Source: JAFGCL01 sp964423835
Lineage (GTDB): Bacteria; Chloroflexota; Dehalococcoidia; UBA2247; RBG-13-53-26
Direction: 5' to 3'
NCBI GenBank assembly: GCA_964423835.1
Contig: CAYRGJ010000005.1
Coordinates: forward strand, 1 to 64,000
Length of the DNA stretch: 64,000 nt
The position numbers were made by a program, and so were the translations under genes. Positions 1 to 8,484 of this stretch are shown here, piece after piece. Positions within the stretch are counted from its first letter, which is position 1; each line of letters begins with the position of its first letter. Under the pieces are notes generated by a model. The model saw only the letters and a list, made by a program, of their open reading frames with translations. It was not told where the DNA came from and did not search any database.

Positions 1-85
1 TCTGCCCCGCCTTCGCCAGGTACGAGCCGATGGTCAGCCCGTTGGGGCCGCCACCAATGATGATCATGTCAAACTTCTGTGCCAC
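1..85 (-). CDS. FAD-dependent oxidoreductase, N-terminal fragment (runs off window)
   Basis: A GTG start at 85 follows a strong ribosome-binding site (GAGGAGGT). It opens a frame reading VAQKFDMIIIGGGPNGLTIG before the window ends. The GGGPNG stretch after a hydrophobic strand is the N-terminal FAD-binding Rossmann motif of the phytoene desaturase-like family (COG1233). It lies 53 bp downstream of a second protein of that type on the same strand, so the two probably form a tandem pair or operon. Only about 28 residues are visible, so the substrate cannot be named. Confidence 0.7.
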   Translation of the reverse strand, partial: MAQKFDMIIIGGGPNGLTIGSYLAKAGQ

Positions 86-138
86 CTGTACCTCCTCAAT
101 CCTTGCCTGCATTCTCACTGCCGGGCCGGCCCGGCTAT

Positions 139-1872
139 CTACGGTTTCGGCGGCGGGTACGTTTCCCGCATCTTCCGGACTACCCACCGTGTCGACTCCA
201 CCAGCGAATCCGGGTCCTCCTTCCCCTTCTCCTCCCAGGGCTTGGCCAGGCCCATGTCCTTGGCAATGATCTTGTAGCAGTTGTAGGAGGCCGAGGCGCT
301 GGCCTCCGCACCGCAGTGCCACGAGCCGCCAGTGCAGTACAGATTGCCGATGGGGGTGCGATGATTGGCCAGCTCCGGGGTGGGACGGCAGTCCATGTTC
401 TGCCACGGGCTCTTGTCGATGCCGGCGAAGTTGCCGTGGGGCGCCAGGTTCTGCATCCGGGAGTAATCGTAAGGCCCGTTGGTGTCAACGCCGATGAAGT
501 TGTCCGGGGTCATGTTGGAGGCGTACTTGCCCCAGAACGCTATCATGTCTTCGCCATGCTGGTGCTTCAGCTTGAGCCAGTCGGCCGGGCTGAGATCCAG
601 GGCCCCTGGGCCCTGCAGTTCATGGTTGCCGACGTGCTTTCCGGGCGGGGCATATGACGGGTCCTGAACGCTCATGCACCAGACAGCAGGAGTCCAGACC
701 TCCATGGGCGGCATCATCCCCATCGCGGCGTAGTGGCATTCCCTGGAAAGGTGCTCCAGGTCCGGCCGGGGCGCCAGGACCACCACATAGGCCTTGTCCA
801 CATCCGGGTTGAAGCCAGCGCAGTTGTACCTGGGGGCCTGGTGCATGGCGAAGGTGTACCACAGTATGTTGCCGATGTTGTTGTATGACAGGTTGTCGAT
901 GCGGCGGGCCAGCTTCTGGTCCAGCTTGTCCCGCCCGATGAGGTCGAAACAGAGCTGGGCCGGGCTCAGGCCGGCGCTCACCACCAGCTTGCGGGCCTTG
1001 ACGGTGCTCCCGTCCTTCAGCTGAATGCCGGTGCACTTGCCGTTCTCGATCAGGGCCCTGGTGACCTCGGCGTGGGTGTAGAACTGGCACCCCCCCTGCA
1101 CCAGGATCTGGTGCGCCGCATGTGCGAACTGGTGGGTACCGCCCCGCCCTAACCCCAGGGTGGCCAGCGTCCCGCTCTGGCCCAGCATGTTCATGCCCAC
1201 CGTGGCGTCGTTGACATTCATGGCGGCGCTCATGAAGAACCGCGTGGGCAGGAACTGAGCCTCAGGGCTGTCGTAGACCTCCTTCGCCACCCTGATCGGC
1301 GGCGCCTGCATCAGGAAAGAATCAGGCATGACCCCGGCCTCGATCATCCTGGGGAACAGGGCTGCCTGTCGCTCCATGAACTCGGGGGCGGTCCGCCATT
1401 CGTGCGGGTTGAAGAGCATGTCCAGCACCACCCGCTGGTACTCGTCACACTGAAAGAACCTCCACACCTTCAGCCAGGTATCTCCGTCCTTCTCCGAGAA
1501 CCTGGCCATCTCCCGGGCGGTCTTCTCCTGGGTGGGGTCGTCCTTCTCGCTGTAGATCACCAGGCACTTGCCGCTGTCCAGGAACGCGCCGCCGTATGCG
1601 GCGGGGTGCTGGTCCTGCTTCCCCCCGTATTCCCAGAACTCCGGGAAGTCCCGGTGTATCGGCGCGTAGTACCACGGGAGAATGTAATTGGCGTGGGTGT
1701 TGCCCCGGAAGCCTGGAGCGGCAGTCTCTTCGGTGGCCAGGCCACCCCCGATCTCATGCCGCCTTTCGAACACGCCCACGCTCATGCCGCCGTACTTCAT
1801 CAAGTACATCGCCAGCATGAGAGCCTTGTTGCCGCCGCCGGCAATCACCGCATCGAAGGTAAGGTCAGCCAT
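139..1872 (-). CDS. NAD(P)/FAD-dependent oxidoreductase, phytoene desaturase-like
   Basis: This 577-residue flavoprotein has an N-terminal dinucleotide-binding strand-turn-helix (AGGGNKAL near residue 11) and a C-terminal FAD-contact segment (YCTGGSWHCGAEAS near residue 520). That pairing is typical of phytoene dehydrogenase-like oxidoreductases (COG1233). The start is fixed by GAAAGGAGG seven bases upstream of the ATG. No signal peptide or membrane segment is visible, so it should be cytosolic. The family includes carotenoid desaturases and many uncharacterised anaerobe proteins. No carotenoid genes lie nearby, so a carotenoid role is not supported. The neighbouring fragment of the same family suggests paired action or a duplication. 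Confidence 0.85.
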   Translation of the reverse strand: MADLTFDAVIAGGGNKALMLAMYLMKYGGMSVGVFERRHEIGGGLATEETAAPGFRGNTHANYILPWYYAPIHRDFPEFWEYGGKQDQHPAAYGGAFLDSGKCLVIYSEKDDPTQEKTAREMARFSEKDGDTWLKVWRFFQCDEYQRVVLDMLFNPHEWRTAPEFMERQAALFPRMIEAGVMPDSFLMQAPPIRVAKEVYDSPEAQFLPTRFFMSAAMNVNDATVGMNMLGQSGTLATLGLGRGGTHQFAHAAHQILVQGGCQFYTHAEVTRALIENGKCTGIQLKDGSTVKARKLVVSAGLSPAQLCFDLIGRDKLDQKLARRIDNLSYNNIGNILWYTFAMHQAPRYNCAGFNPDVDKAYVVVLAPRPDLEHLSRECHYAAMGMMPPMEVWTPAVWCMSVQDPSYAPPGKHVGNHELQGPGALDLSPADWLKLKHQHGEDMIAFWGKYASNMTPDNFIGVDTNGPYDYSRMQNLAPHGNFAGIDKSPWQNMDCRPTPELANHRTPIGNLYCTGGSWHCGAEASASASYNCYKIIAKDMGLAKPWEEKGKEDPDSLVESTRWVVRKMRETYPPPKP

Positions 1873-2094
1873 CTTGCCTCCTTTCGTCGTCCGATGTCGC
1901 TGGGGTATCTGCCCGGGACCCTATGAAGCATACAGGACACTCCAGACAGGCGCCGCCCGGTCTGCAGAGAACGAGCCCCCCCATTGATGACCAACAAAGA
2001 CCCCCCGGGCCATCGACCCCGCGCCGCCCCGGGCGACGGCCGGCGGCCGTTTGGGCGGACGCCCTGATTGTAGTGCCTGTCGGTCACCCGTCAA

Positions 2095-2110
2095 TGGGTA
2101 GCGCTACCCA
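2095..2110. promoter_or_regulatory. 16-bp perfect palindrome, candidate operator
   Basis: The sequence TGGGTAGCGCTACCCA is its own reverse complement. It lies between the divergent FAD oxidoreductase and the histidine kinase, 73 bp upstream of a good -35 box. A dimeric regulator could bind it. Apart from this and the promoter at 2183-2211, the intergenic stretch 1873-2271 shows nothing recognisable. Confidence 0.4.
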
Positions 2111-2182
2111 AATCCACCGGGCGGCTCATGCCAGCGCCAGAATCCCGCTGGTGACCCACCTGCAGGTGCCGGCCAATGCGCG

Positions 2183-2211
2183 TTGACACTCCCCGGCGGG
2201 AACAGTAGTAT
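2183..2211 (+). promoter_or_regulatory. Sigma70-type promoter for the two-component operon
   Basis: A perfect TTGACA at 2183-2188 is followed after exactly 17 bp by TAGTAT at 2206-2211. The kinase start lies about 60 bp downstream. The match to a housekeeping promoter is strong. Confidence 0.65.
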
Positions 2212-2271
2212 GATGGCCAGGGGACGCCTCCGCTCATCCGGAACCTGAGCCCAGGGTATGGAGCACTGTCC

Positions 2272-3426
2272 ATGTCGGATTCCGACAGAAGCCGCGACGA
2301 ACTGCTAAGGGAGATCGGCGAGCTGCATCGCCGCATCAGGGAACTCGAGGAGTCGGAGTCGGAACGGGAGCGCCAGTTCGGGCGATCGCTGCCCCCCGGC
2401 CGGCCCTACCGCCTGCTGCGAGATGCCGAGGCCGACTTCGTGTTCACGCAGAACCTCGATGCATCCCTGACGGCCATCAGCACCCTGGCCGAGCCCTTTC
2501 TGGACTACCCCTCGGACGATTGGAGACGGCTCTGGACCGGCTTCGCCGCCGTGACCCCCCGGAGCGTGGAAGCCTGTCAGAAAGCCTTCGATGAGATGCA
2601 CGCCCTGGCCATGGAGGGCCGCCCCGTCCCCCACGCCTGGCGCGTGGAGGTGGAGTTTGTCCGGCGAGATGGCACCGTGGTGCCTACGGAGACCACCTTC
2701 ACCTTCGTTCATGCCATCGACGGCAAGCCCACCGGGATTGTGGGGGTGGCCCGGGACATGAGCCGCGATACCAGGACCGAGACCGCCCTGCGATACCTCT
2801 CGCGGCGCCTGCTGGACCTTCAGGAGACGGAGCGTCGGCGGACCTCCCGCGAGCTGCACGATGAGGTGGGGCAGGCCCTGACCGGCGTCAAGCTCATGCT
2901 CGGCCAGGCGCTGGCGGCGCCCTCGGAGCAGTCCGCTCAGATCATCACTGAGACCCAGGCTCTCATCGATGAGCTGATGGTGCGCGTCAGCGAGATGTCG
3001 CGGGAGCTGAGGCCGTCAGTCCTGGATGACCTGGGCATCGTGCCCGCGCTGCAGTGGTTCTTTGCCCGGTACGAGAGACAGACTCGCGTGAAGGTCAGGT
3101 TTCACCAGGATGGGCCGGAGTGCCGCCTGGCACCGGTGATGGAGACCGCCATCTACCGCATCGTACAGGAGGCGCTCACCAATGCCGCCCGTCATTCCGG
3201 GGTGAAGAGCGTCGAGGTGGCGCTGAGCCTCGGCCAGGATGGCGTGACCATTCAGGTTGCGGACAAGGGCGTCGGCTTCGACCCGGCGGCCAAGCTGGAG
3301 TCGGGGCAGCTGAGCGGGATTGTGGGAATGCGGGAACGGGCGCTCTCGCTGGGCGGCGACCTGCGGGTGCAATCGCGGGTTGGGGCAGGCACCTGCATCT
3401 TCGTTGATCTGCCCCTGGCGCGGTGA
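2272..3426 (+). CDS. PAS-domain sensor histidine kinase, NarL-system type (HisKA_3)
   Basis: A 384-residue cytosolic kinase. It has a short N-terminal coiled coil (residues 8-36), a PAS-like sensor domain (about 45-165), a HisKA_3 dimerisation domain with the phospho-acceptor His196 in RELHDEVGQAL, and an HATPase_c domain (about 285-384). The ATPase domain shows the N-box around Asn304 and the G1 motif DKGVGFD at 331-337. There is no transmembrane segment, so it should sense a cytoplasmic signal through the PAS domain. The response regulator starts 14 bp downstream, making a standard NarL/FixJ-type pair. The signal is not evident from sequence. Confidence 0.92.
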   Translation: MSDSDRSRDELLREIGELHRRIRELEESESERERQFGRSLPPGRPYRLLRDAEADFVFTQNLDASLTAISTLAEPFLDYPSDDWRRLWTGFAAVTPRSVEACQKAFDEMHALAMEGRPVPHAWRVEVEFVRRDGTVVPTETTFTFVHAIDGKPTGIVGVARDMSRDTRTETALRYLSRRLLDLQETERRRTSRELHDEVGQALTGVKLMLGQALAAPSEQSAQIITETQALIDELMVRVSEMSRELRPSVLDDLGIVPALQWFFARYERQTRVKVRFHQDGPECRLAPVMETAIYRIVQEALTNAARHSGVKSVEVALSLGQDGVTIQVADKGVGFDPAAKLESGQLSGIVGMRERALSLGGDLRVQSRVGAGTCIFVDLPLAR

Positions 3427-3439
3427 GTCCGGTACGGAG

Positions 3440-4105
3440 ATGAAGCGGGCGACAGTGATCCTGGCGGACGATCACCAGATCGTCAGACGAGGCATCTACT
3501 CGGTGCTCTCGGCGGAGCCTGACATCGAGATCGTGGGCGAGGCCGAGGATGGATTCCAGGCGTGCGATCTGGTGCAGGAACGGAAACCTGACGTCCTGGT
3601 GCTGGATCTGGCCATGCCCGGGATGCACGGGTTCGAGGTGGCGGAGCGGACGGCCAGCGTATCCCCCGGCACCCGAACGGTGGTGCTGTCGATGTATGAT
3701 GACGCCCAGTACGTGGTGAGGGCGCTGCGGCTGGGAATCAAGGGCTACGTGCTGAAGAGGTCGGTGGCCGAGCACCTGGTGCATGCCATACGCGAGTCCC
3801 TGGCGGGGCGCTGCTACGTCAGTCCCCCGCTCAACCAGGACGACATCGAAGCGCTCATGGTGACCGGGAGGCAGGAAGCCCGGGATCCATATGAGACGTT
3901 GACCCCCAGGGAGCGGGAGGCCCTGTACCTGGCGGCCCGGGGCTGCAACCGGGTCCAGATCGCCTCGCGGCTCTACATCAGCAAACGCACGGCGGAGAAG
4001 CACCGGGCCAGCGCCATGCGCAAGCTGGGTCTACACAACCAGAGCGAGCTTATCCGCTACGCCGTCGAGCGACGTCTGCTGCCACCCGACCACCACCTGG
4101 CCTGA
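3440..4105 (+). CDS. NarL/FixJ-family response regulator
   Basis: A 221-residue regulator with an N-terminal receiver domain and a C-terminal LuxR-type helix-turn-helix. The receiver has acidic residues DD at 10-11, phospho-acceptor Asp56 in LVLDLAMPG, and Lys at the usual conserved position in GYVLKR. The DNA-binding domain starts at LTPREREAL and contains the recognition segment SKRTAEKHRASAMRKLG. The chosen ATG at 3440 begins the canonical receiver strand and sits 14 bp after the kinase stop. A longer in-frame opening upstream only reads through kinase sequence. It presumably acts on phosphorylation by that kinase; target genes are unknown. Confidence 0.93.
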   Translation: MKRATVILADDHQIVRRGIYSVLSAEPDIEIVGEAEDGFQACDLVQERKPDVLVLDLAMPGMHGFEVAERTASVSPGTRTVVLSMYDDAQYVVRALRLGIKGYVLKRSVAEHLVHAIRESLAGRCYVSPPLNQDDIEALMVTGRQEARDPYETLTPREREALYLAARGCNRVQIASRLYISKRTAEKHRASAMRKLGLHNQSELIRYAVERRLLPPDHHLA

Positions 4106-4157
4106 CCGGCGTTTCCGTCCACACCATCTTTCGGGGGCTGGGCAGGTAGAGCAGGAA

Positions 4158-4958
4158 CTAGCTGATCTCGGTGATCTCCCGGATTGGCGCCGCTGCGCGG
4201 GGGCGGTCGACCGCCGGCCGCCTGGTCAGAGGATTCGATTTGGCCTGCATCCTCCAGGCGAAGTTGTTCAGCAGGAGCCAGCTGACTCTTCGAACGTACC
4301 TGGCGTACCTGATCTTGGATTGCTCTCCCTGGTACCGGGCCATCATGGGGATCTCCACGGTGCGGACCCCGGCCACCGTGAGCTTGGCCAGCAGGTGGTT
4401 GCAGTAGCCGTAGTAGGGATATAGATCGTCCAGCTTCATCCTCAGGAGGGCCTCGGAGCAGACCGCGGCGTACCCGTTCTGCGGGTCGTCGATCCGGTAG
4501 TTGCCGGAGGAGACCCGGGTCAGCCACTTGAGAATCCAGTTGCCGAACCGCCGCATCGGCGGCATGCCCTTCATGGTCCGGGCGGAGGCCATCCTGTTGC
4601 CCTTGCAGTAGCCCGCCTCACCGGCGGCTACGGGCTCGAGCAAGCGCGGCAGCTCCAGCGGATCCATCTGGTCGTCCCCGGCCATGACCACGGCGATATC
4701 CATGCCGCCCTGGAGGCACCTCTGGTAGCCGGTGGCTATGGCGGCTCCCACACCCCTGTTCCTGGGATGCTGCACCAGATGCACCTTCGGCTGCGTCCGG
4801 CACAGCCCGGACACGATCTCCCGGGTGCGGTCGCTGCTGCCATCGTCGACGACGTACACCCTGTCCACGTAGGCCGGCATCTTCCGGATCACGGTCGCTA
4901 TCCGCTTCTCTTCGTTGTAGGCTGGGATGACCACGCCGATCGTCTTGCCCTGAAACAT
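4158..4958 (-). CDS. Glycosyltransferase family 2, dolichol/polyprenol-phosphate sugar transferase-like
   Basis: A 266-residue GT2 enzyme. The N-terminal motif VVIPAYNEEKRIA, the nucleotide-sugar motif VVDDGSSDRT (near residue 37) and the acceptor-side motif AGDDQMDP (near residue 92) match the DPM1-like branch that moves a sugar from a nucleotide donor to a polyprenyl phosphate. No C-terminal membrane helices follow, so it is the soluble type. GAGGAGGAGA precedes the ATG closely. It converges on the response regulator gene and stands alone on its strand, so its glycan pathway cannot be inferred from neighbours. Confidence 0.88.
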   Translation of the reverse strand: MFQGKTIGVVIPAYNEEKRIATVIRKMPAYVDRVYVVDDGSSDRTREIVSGLCRTQPKVHLVQHPRNRGVGAAIATGYQRCLQGGMDIAVVMAGDDQMDPLELPRLLEPVAAGEAGYCKGNRMASARTMKGMPPMRRFGNWILKWLTRVSSGNYRIDDPQNGYAAVCSEALLRMKLDDLYPYYGYCNHLLAKLTVAGVRTVEIPMMARYQGEQSKIRYARYVRRVSWLLLNNFAWRMQAKSNPLTRRPAVDRPRAAAPIREITEIS

Positions 4959-5150
4959 CCACTCTCCTCCTCAGCCATGATGGCCCGGCAGCGGTGTTCG
5001 CCGTCGTACCGCTCGCTGGTGATCATGCTACCCCGGGGCCCGGGGGACGGCTGTCAGTAGATGGGACTATTTTAGCACTGTGGATGGTACGTAATGAGGC
5101 AGTCCCTCCGGCAAGCCGGTTAATGACATGCGCCAGTCGTTTCCGATGCT

Positions 5151-5179
5151 TTACCACTACGCCAGGATCGGCTACACTC
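5151..5179 (+). promoter_or_regulatory. Sigma70-type promoter upstream of the Lrp-like gene
   Basis: TTTACC at 5151-5156 and TACACT at 5174-5179 are separated by 17 bp. They sit about 44 bp upstream of the regulator start and could drive the regulator plus the downstream molybdoenzyme operon. Confidence 0.45.
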
Positions 5180-5222
5180 TTGCTGGCCATTTTGACGCCG
5201 ACTGCGGATTTCTCCGGTCAAT

Positions 5223-6185
5223 ATGCACAAGAAAGCCACTGCCCACGGTGAAAGCGTACGGCAGGTCCGGTCCCACAAGGCCCCGGCCACCGGCCCGAAT
5301 GGGTTTGACCTGAGGCTCATCCGCCTCCTGGAAGCCGATCCCCGCGCCAGCTACACGCAGCTGGCCTCGCATCTCGGAGTCAGCCGGACCACGGCCAAGG
5401 CCGCCCTGGACAGGCTGCGGGCCAGCGGCATGAACCCGGTGTGTTTCGTGGACAGCCGGCGGCTGGGCTACGCCTTCAGCATGCTGCTCTACGTGCAGAC
5501 CGTGCCGGGCGCGGTCCTCGACGTGGCAGCGCGGCTGGCCTCCCTGGCCGAGACGCGGACGGTGTTTGTCTGCTCCGGCCCGTTCGACATCGTCTGTCTT
5601 GGCGTCTTCAAGGACCCCGGCGCCGTCCCCGATTTTCTCCAGGGGCTGGGCCGGATCGTTGGCATCTCGCGCTGCGAGACGGTGCCCTGCGAGGAGATCA
5701 AGCCCAACCCGCCGGCCTCGGCATCCGGGCAGGGGACGAGCCCCGCGGCCGGCGGCCCGCCCCTGGACCAGCTGGACCTGGCCCTGATAGAGGAGCTCCG
5801 CCACAATACCAGGATAACGGTCACGGAGCTGTCGGCCAGGCTGGGCTCCAGCCGGTCCACGGTGCTACGGAAGATGAACCGGCTGGTCGATGGCGGAGTG
5901 ATGAGGATGGCGACCGTCTGGGGGCCTAACCCGGCCGGATCGAGGGGCATCGCCTGTGTCGGCCTGCGGGTGTCGCCGGCCCGCATCAAGGATGCGGCCG
6001 CGGCGCTGGCTTCCCTCCCGCGGATACCGGGGGTCCAGCTGTGCAGCGGCCGTTACGACGTGGTGGCCTGGGTGGCCTTCAGGGACCACCGGGAGCTGAT
6101 AGATTTCCTGGTGGCCGAGGTGGGCCGGGTGCCGGGCATTGCCAGCATGGAAACGGCCGTCGGCCTGAAGCTGGTGAAGGCGTGA
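5223..6185 (+). CDS. Double-module Lrp/AsnC-family transcriptional regulator
   Basis: At 320 residues this is about twice the usual Lrp/AsnC length, and the sequence repeats the whole architecture. The first AsnC-type helix-turn-helix lies at about residues 27-75 (LRLIRLLEADPRASYTQLAS), followed by an effector-binding domain to about 155. After a Pro/Gly/Ser linker a second helix-turn-helix starts near 182 (LDLALIEELRHNTRITVTEL), followed by a second effector domain. Each half has the D/E-rich start of Lrp proteins. It lies 29 bp upstream of the molybdopterin oxidoreductase on the same strand, so local or autoregulatory control of that operon is likely. The ATG has only a weak ribosome-binding site. 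Confidence 0.82.
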   Translation: MHKKATAHGESVRQVRSHKAPATGPNGFDLRLIRLLEADPRASYTQLASHLGVSRTTAKAALDRLRASGMNPVCFVDSRRLGYAFSMLLYVQTVPGAVLDVAARLASLAETRTVFVCSGPFDIVCLGVFKDPGAVPDFLQGLGRIVGISRCETVPCEEIKPNPPASASGQGTSPAAGGPPLDQLDLALIEELRHNTRITVTELSARLGSSRSTVLRKMNRLVDGGVMRMATVWGPNPAGSRGIACVGLRVSPARIKDAAAALASLPRIPGVQLCSGRYDVVAWVAFRDHRELIDFLVAEVGRVPGIASMETAVGLKLVKA

Positions 6186-6214
6186 TAGCTTGAGTTGCAG
6201 AGAGGAGGACCGCC

Positions 6215-8482
6215 ATGAGCCCAGCCGATGATGCGGAGAAGGTGGTCAATACCGTATGCCAGGACCACTGCAGCAACCAGTGCGGTCTACGGTTGCACGT
6301 GAAGGACGGGAAGATCACCCGGATCGAGACTGACGAGGAGTACCGGGCCTGCGTCCGCGGCCGTGCCTACCGGGAGCTGGTGTACCACCCGGACCGGCTC
6401 AAGTACCCGCTGAAGCGGGTGGGGGAGCGGGGGGAAGGGCGGTTCGAGAGGATCTCCTGGGATGAGGCCCTGGAGACGGTGGCCTCCCAGCTGAAACGGG
6501 TGCGGGCCGAGTACGGGGCCAGGTCCATCATCCTCCTCTGCTCCGCCGGCGACCATGGCTACCTTCACTATCACGGGCTGCTGGACCGGGTGCTGGTCCG
6601 GGTGGGCGGATACACCGGCGTCCTGGACACGGTCTCCAACCAGGCCACCAATTTCGCCTCGCAGGCCACCTATGGTGTCAACGATTCGGTGACGGCCAAC
6701 AGCCACGACTGCCTGATGAAGTCCCGCATGCTGGTGCTGTGGGGCTGGAACCCGGTGGTGTCCAAGGGCTATGGCGGCCACATGCCGTCTATCATGACCG
6801 GGCTGCGCCGGACCGGCGCCAGGATGGTGGCCGTCGAGCCCCGGTACACCGAGACCGCCGCGCTGCTCAACGCCCGCTGGATACCCATCCGGCCCGGGAC
6901 AGATGCGGCCATGGTGATCGCCATGGCCTGGGTCATGATCACGGAGGACCTCCACGACCAGGCCTTCCTGGACCGCTACACGGTGGGGTTTGACCGGTAC
7001 CGGGCCTACGTGCTGGGCCAGGAGGACGGCGTCCCCAAGACGCCGGCCTGGGCCGAGGCCATCACCGGAGTGCCGGCGGAGACCATAGCCGGCCTGGCCC
7101 GGGAATACGCTTCGACGAAGCCGGCGGCCATCATGGACGGGTGGTCCGTGGGGCGCACCGCCTACGGGGAGCAGTTCCACCGGGCCCTGGCAGCCCTGGC
7201 CTGCATGACGGGCAACCTGGGAATCGCCGGCGGAAGCGCGGGGTGCGGCTACATGCAGGCCGTCGACCCGGCCAAGCCCCGCTACATGATGCAGTTCGGG
7301 GCCCACACGCGCATGAGCGGCGGCCACAACCCGGTGGACATGGCCTCGCCCCTGAGGAAGGACTCCCTGTTATACCAGTGGGAGAAGCGAAAGCCGAACT
7401 TCAGCACGCCGCCGCCGGGGCACTACTACCTGGGCGGGGCCACCACGGCCTACCTCAACCGTGTTCGCGTGGCGGACGCCATCCTCAAGGGGCGCAGCGG
7501 CGGCTACCCGGCCGACTACAAGCTGCTCTTCCTGGCCACCATCAACTGGGCCAACATGTACGGCCACACCAACAAGATCATCGAGGCCCTGAAGAAGCCC
7601 GAGTTCGTGGTGGTCATCGAGCAGTTCATGACGGCCACGGCCAGGTACGCCGACATCATACTGCCGGGCTGCACCATCTGCGAGCGCCAGGACATGACCG
7701 CGTCCCCCTACATCCCGTTCTACGCCTACCGGCCGAAGGCCATCGAGGCCCTGGGCGAGTCCAGGTCCATGCTGGAGATCGCGGCGGGCCTGGCCGGCAA
7801 GCTCGGCATCCGGGACCTCTTCCAGAAGACCGAGGACGAGTTCCTCGTCGAGGGCTGCAAGAGGTATGGCATCCCGGACTTCGAGAAGTTCAAGCAGGAG
7901 GGCCGCCACATGGTCACGCTTCAGTCACATGTGGCCTTCGAGCAGCAGATCGCCGACCCCGAAAACAACCCCTTCGCCACGCCATCGGGCAAGGTGGAGA
8001 TCTACTCTCAGGCCCTGGCCGACCTGGGTAACCCGGGCCTGCCGCCCATCCCGAAGTACATCGAGGCCTGGGAGGGCCCTGCCGATCCTCTGGCGAAGAA
8101 GTACCCCCTGCAGCTCATCACCGCCCAGAGCCCGAGGCGGACCCACAGCCGGTTCGACCAGGTGCCCCGGGCGAAGGAGCTTCACCCCCAGGCAGTGGTG
8201 ATGAACAGGGCCGATGCCCTGTCCCGGGGAATCCGGGACGGAGACCTGGTGAAGGCCTTCAACGACCGGGGGCAGACGGTCCTCCGGGCCTCGGTCACGG
8301 AGCTCATCATGCCCGGCGTGGTTGAAATCAATGCCGGGGCCTGGCACCAGCCGGATGCCGACGGCGTGGACCGCGGAGGCTGCCCCAACGTGCTGCTGGA
8401 CGACGCGATATCACCGGGGGGCGGGTTCTGCTCCAATAGCGCCCTGGTGCAGGTGGAGAAGTTCCCCGGGGAGGTGGACTGA
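6215..8482 (+). CDS. Molybdopterin-dependent oxidoreductase, DMSO reductase family (cytosolic)
   Basis: A 755-residue catalytic subunit of the molybdenum/tungsten bis-pterin family. Four cysteines near the N-terminus (C15, C19, C23, C46) form the 4Fe-4S site, followed by the pterin domains and a C-terminal dinucleotide-binding domain (from about 625, QLITAQSPRRTHSRF). There is no Tat leader, so it should stay in the cytoplasm, unlike classical DmsA. GGAGGACCGCC precedes the ATG. The next gene, starting 2 bp after this stop, encodes its probable electron-transfer partner. Where DmsA carries the metal-binding serine in TYGSND, this protein appears to read TYGVND (Val155). The substrate is not predictable; aldehyde, S-/N-oxide or hydratase-type chemistry are all possible in this superfamily. 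Confidence 0.88.
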   Translation: MSPADDAEKVVNTVCQDHCSNQCGLRLHVKDGKITRIETDEEYRACVRGRAYRELVYHPDRLKYPLKRVGERGEGRFERISWDEALETVASQLKRVRAEYGARSIILLCSAGDHGYLHYHGLLDRVLVRVGGYTGVLDTVSNQATNFASQATYGVNDSVTANSHDCLMKSRMLVLWGWNPVVSKGYGGHMPSIMTGLRRTGARMVAVEPRYTETAALLNARWIPIRPGTDAAMVIAMAWVMITEDLHDQAFLDRYTVGFDRYRAYVLGQEDGVPKTPAWAEAITGVPAETIAGLAREYASTKPAAIMDGWSVGRTAYGEQFHRALAALACMTGNLGIAGGSAGCGYMQAVDPAKPRYMMQFGAHTRMSGGHNPVDMASPLRKDSLLYQWEKRKPNFSTPPPGHYYLGGATTAYLNRVRVADAILKGRSGGYPADYKLLFLATINWANMYGHTNKIIEALKKPEFVVVIEQFMTATARYADIILPGCTICERQDMTASPYIPFYAYRPKAIEALGESRSMLEIAAGLAGKLGIRDLFQKTEDEFLVEGCKRYGIPDFEKFKQEGRHMVTLQSHVAFEQQIADPENNPFATPSGKVEIYSQALADLGNPGLPPIPKYIEAWEGPADPLAKKYPLQLITAQSPRRTHSRFDQVPRAKELHPQAVVMNRADALSRGIRDGDLVKAFNDRGQTVLRASVTELIMPGVVEINAGAWHQPDADGVDRGGCPNVLLDDAISPGGGFCSNSALVQVEKFPGEVD

Positions 8483-8484
8483 AG

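Noticed and set aside
3320..3439. N-terminal extension of the response regulator
   Set aside because: The extra residues are out-of-frame kinase sequence; the receiver domain begins at the 3440 start.
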